NCBI GenBank assembly: GCA_020048795.1
Contig: JAIFMA010000156.1
Span: 1-6,713, forward strand
Origin: Rhodoferax sp.
Lineage (GTDB): Bacteria > Pseudomonadota > Gammaproteobacteria > Burkholderiales > Burkholderiaceae_C
Length of the DNA stretch: 6,713 nucleotides
Reading direction: 5' to 3'
Part shown: in pieces, positions 6,143 through 6,713 of the stretch
Position numbering within the stretch: the first letter of the stretch is position 1
Layout: each line of letters opens with the position of its first letter
Made by a program: the position numbers and the translations under genes
Notes under the pieces: generated by a model
Databases searched by the model: none
What the model saw: only the letters and a program-made list of their open reading frames with translations
Told to the model about the DNA's origin: nothing

Positions 6143-6713
6143 CAAACGCGCCCTTCCCGGCACCCGCCAGCCGCTGCACCGCTGCCTGGGCCAAGCCGGT
6201 ATCGAGCGCCTCCATGAATTCAGCAACCCGAATCGGTTTGGTCAGGTAACGCACAAAACCAGCAGCCAAACCCCGCTCGATATCCCTGGGCATGGCATTG
6301 GCACTCAGGGCCAGCACCGGTATGTGCCGGGTGGCCGGGTCTTCCTGCAAAATTTTGAGCGCCTGCAAGCCGCTGATGCCCGGCAGGTTGATGTCCAGCA
6401 AAATCACATCAGGCAGGTGCTCACGCGCCAGTGCAATGCCGCGCATGGCGTCTTCAGCGCCAAACAGGCGCATGTCGGGCCGCCGCGCAATCAGTTGCTC
6501 CACCAACTGCATGTTGGCCCGGTTGTCCTCCACATACAGCAAGGTGCGCACCCTCACACCGTCCACGCTGGGTTCGGTGTGTGTCAACAGCATTTCGGTC
6601 ACGTTATCGTCGAGCTGGGGTGCCCCTATCAGCATCAGCTCAATCCAGAACACGCTGCCCGTCCCTTCGGTGCTGGTCACGCCAATCTGGCCACCCATCT
6701 GCTCCACCAGGCG
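6135..6713 (-). CDS. Hybrid sensor histidine kinase, C-terminal part (cut by window edge)
   Basis: The last 192 residues of a hybrid kinase; the 5' end lies beyond the right edge. Visible residues 1-26 are the end of the ATPase domain (RLVEQMGGQIGV, then the G3-like EGTGSVFWIEL). A variable linker (about 27-55) leads to a receiver domain (about 56-175) with Glu62/Asp63, phospho-acceptor Asp107 in LLDINLPGISG, Ser137 and Lys159 in TKPI. A short Ala/Gly-rich tail ends the protein, so no Hpt domain follows the receiver. The GTG at 6707 is an internal codon, not a start, because the kinase fold continues to the edge (Arg-Leu precede it). The receiver is of the hybrid-kinase type, clearly different from the two near-identical receivers downstream. 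The stop overlaps the REC-GGDEF-EAL start by 8 nt. Sensor domains and the catalytic His are not visible. Confidence 0.93.
   Translation of the reverse strand, partial: RLVEQMGGQIGVTSTEGTGSVFWIELMLIGAPQLDDNVTEMLLTHTEPSVDGVRVRTLLYVEDNRANMQLVEQLIARRPDMRLFGAEDAMRGIALAREHLPDVILLDINLPGISGLQALKILQEDPATRHIPVLALSANAMPRDIERGLAAGFVRYLTKPIRVAEFMEALDTGLAQAAVQRLAGAGKGAFDV

Noticed and set aside
5420..6217. Plus-strand open frame (265 codons) opposite the receiver and GGDEF coding region, with similar frames at 4484-5326 and 2054-2776
   Set aside because: All are mirror frames of well-supported genes. The shared HARHLQVQQNQVV segment in two of them is only the reverse reading of the duplicated receiver.
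6135..6226. Upstream TTG start at 6226 for the REC-GGDEF-EAL protein
   Set aside because: It would add 28 Trp/Arg-rich residues with no receiver homology and overlap the previous gene by 92 nt; the ATG at 6142 matches the sister receiver's N-terminus.

Overview
The window is GC-rich, densely coded bacterial DNA. Codon choice, the mix of soluble PAS, REC and GGDEF/EAL proteins, and the style of the Crp/Fnr-like regulator suggest a betaproteobacterium of the Comamonadaceae (Rhodoferax/Polaromonas-like). That placement rests on recognition of sequence style, not on a marker gene. No rRNA, tRNA, CRISPR array, insertion sequence or phage gene is visible.

Layout from left to right. Bases 1-817 (minus strand) hold the N-terminal 272 residues of a P2-type cation-transporting ATPase that runs off the left edge. 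A 137-bp divergent intergenic region (818-954) separates it from a small plus-strand gene (955-1299) for a single-BON-domain lipoprotein. From 1289 to the right edge every gene is on the minus strand. In transcription order these are: the C-terminal end of a hybrid sensor kinase (6713-6135), a REC-GGDEF-EAL response regulator (6142-4385), a soluble PAS histidine kinase with a TTG start (4359-2992), a REC-PAS protein with no recognisable output domain (2887-2060), and a Crp/Fnr-type transcription factor (2041-1289). Junctions are an 8-nt overlap, 24-25 nt, 104 nt (AT-rich) and 18 nt. The five genes therefore look like one signalling operon, perhaps with an internal promoter or attenuator in the 104-nt gap. 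The last gene ends convergently inside the 3' end of the BON gene (11-nt overlap).

How the parts may work together (inference). The free-standing kinase, and possibly the hybrid kinase, would phosphorylate the two response regulators, whose receiver domains are about 66% identical and clearly related by duplication. One branch would set cyclic-di-GMP: its GGDEF, I-site and EAL residues all look intact. The other ends in a bare PAS domain and probably works by protein contact. The Crp-like protein lacks the arginine of the cAMP pocket, so it probably responds to something else; c-di-GMP is a candidate because known Crp-family proteins bind it. The BON lipoprotein and the ATPase are possible but unproven targets.
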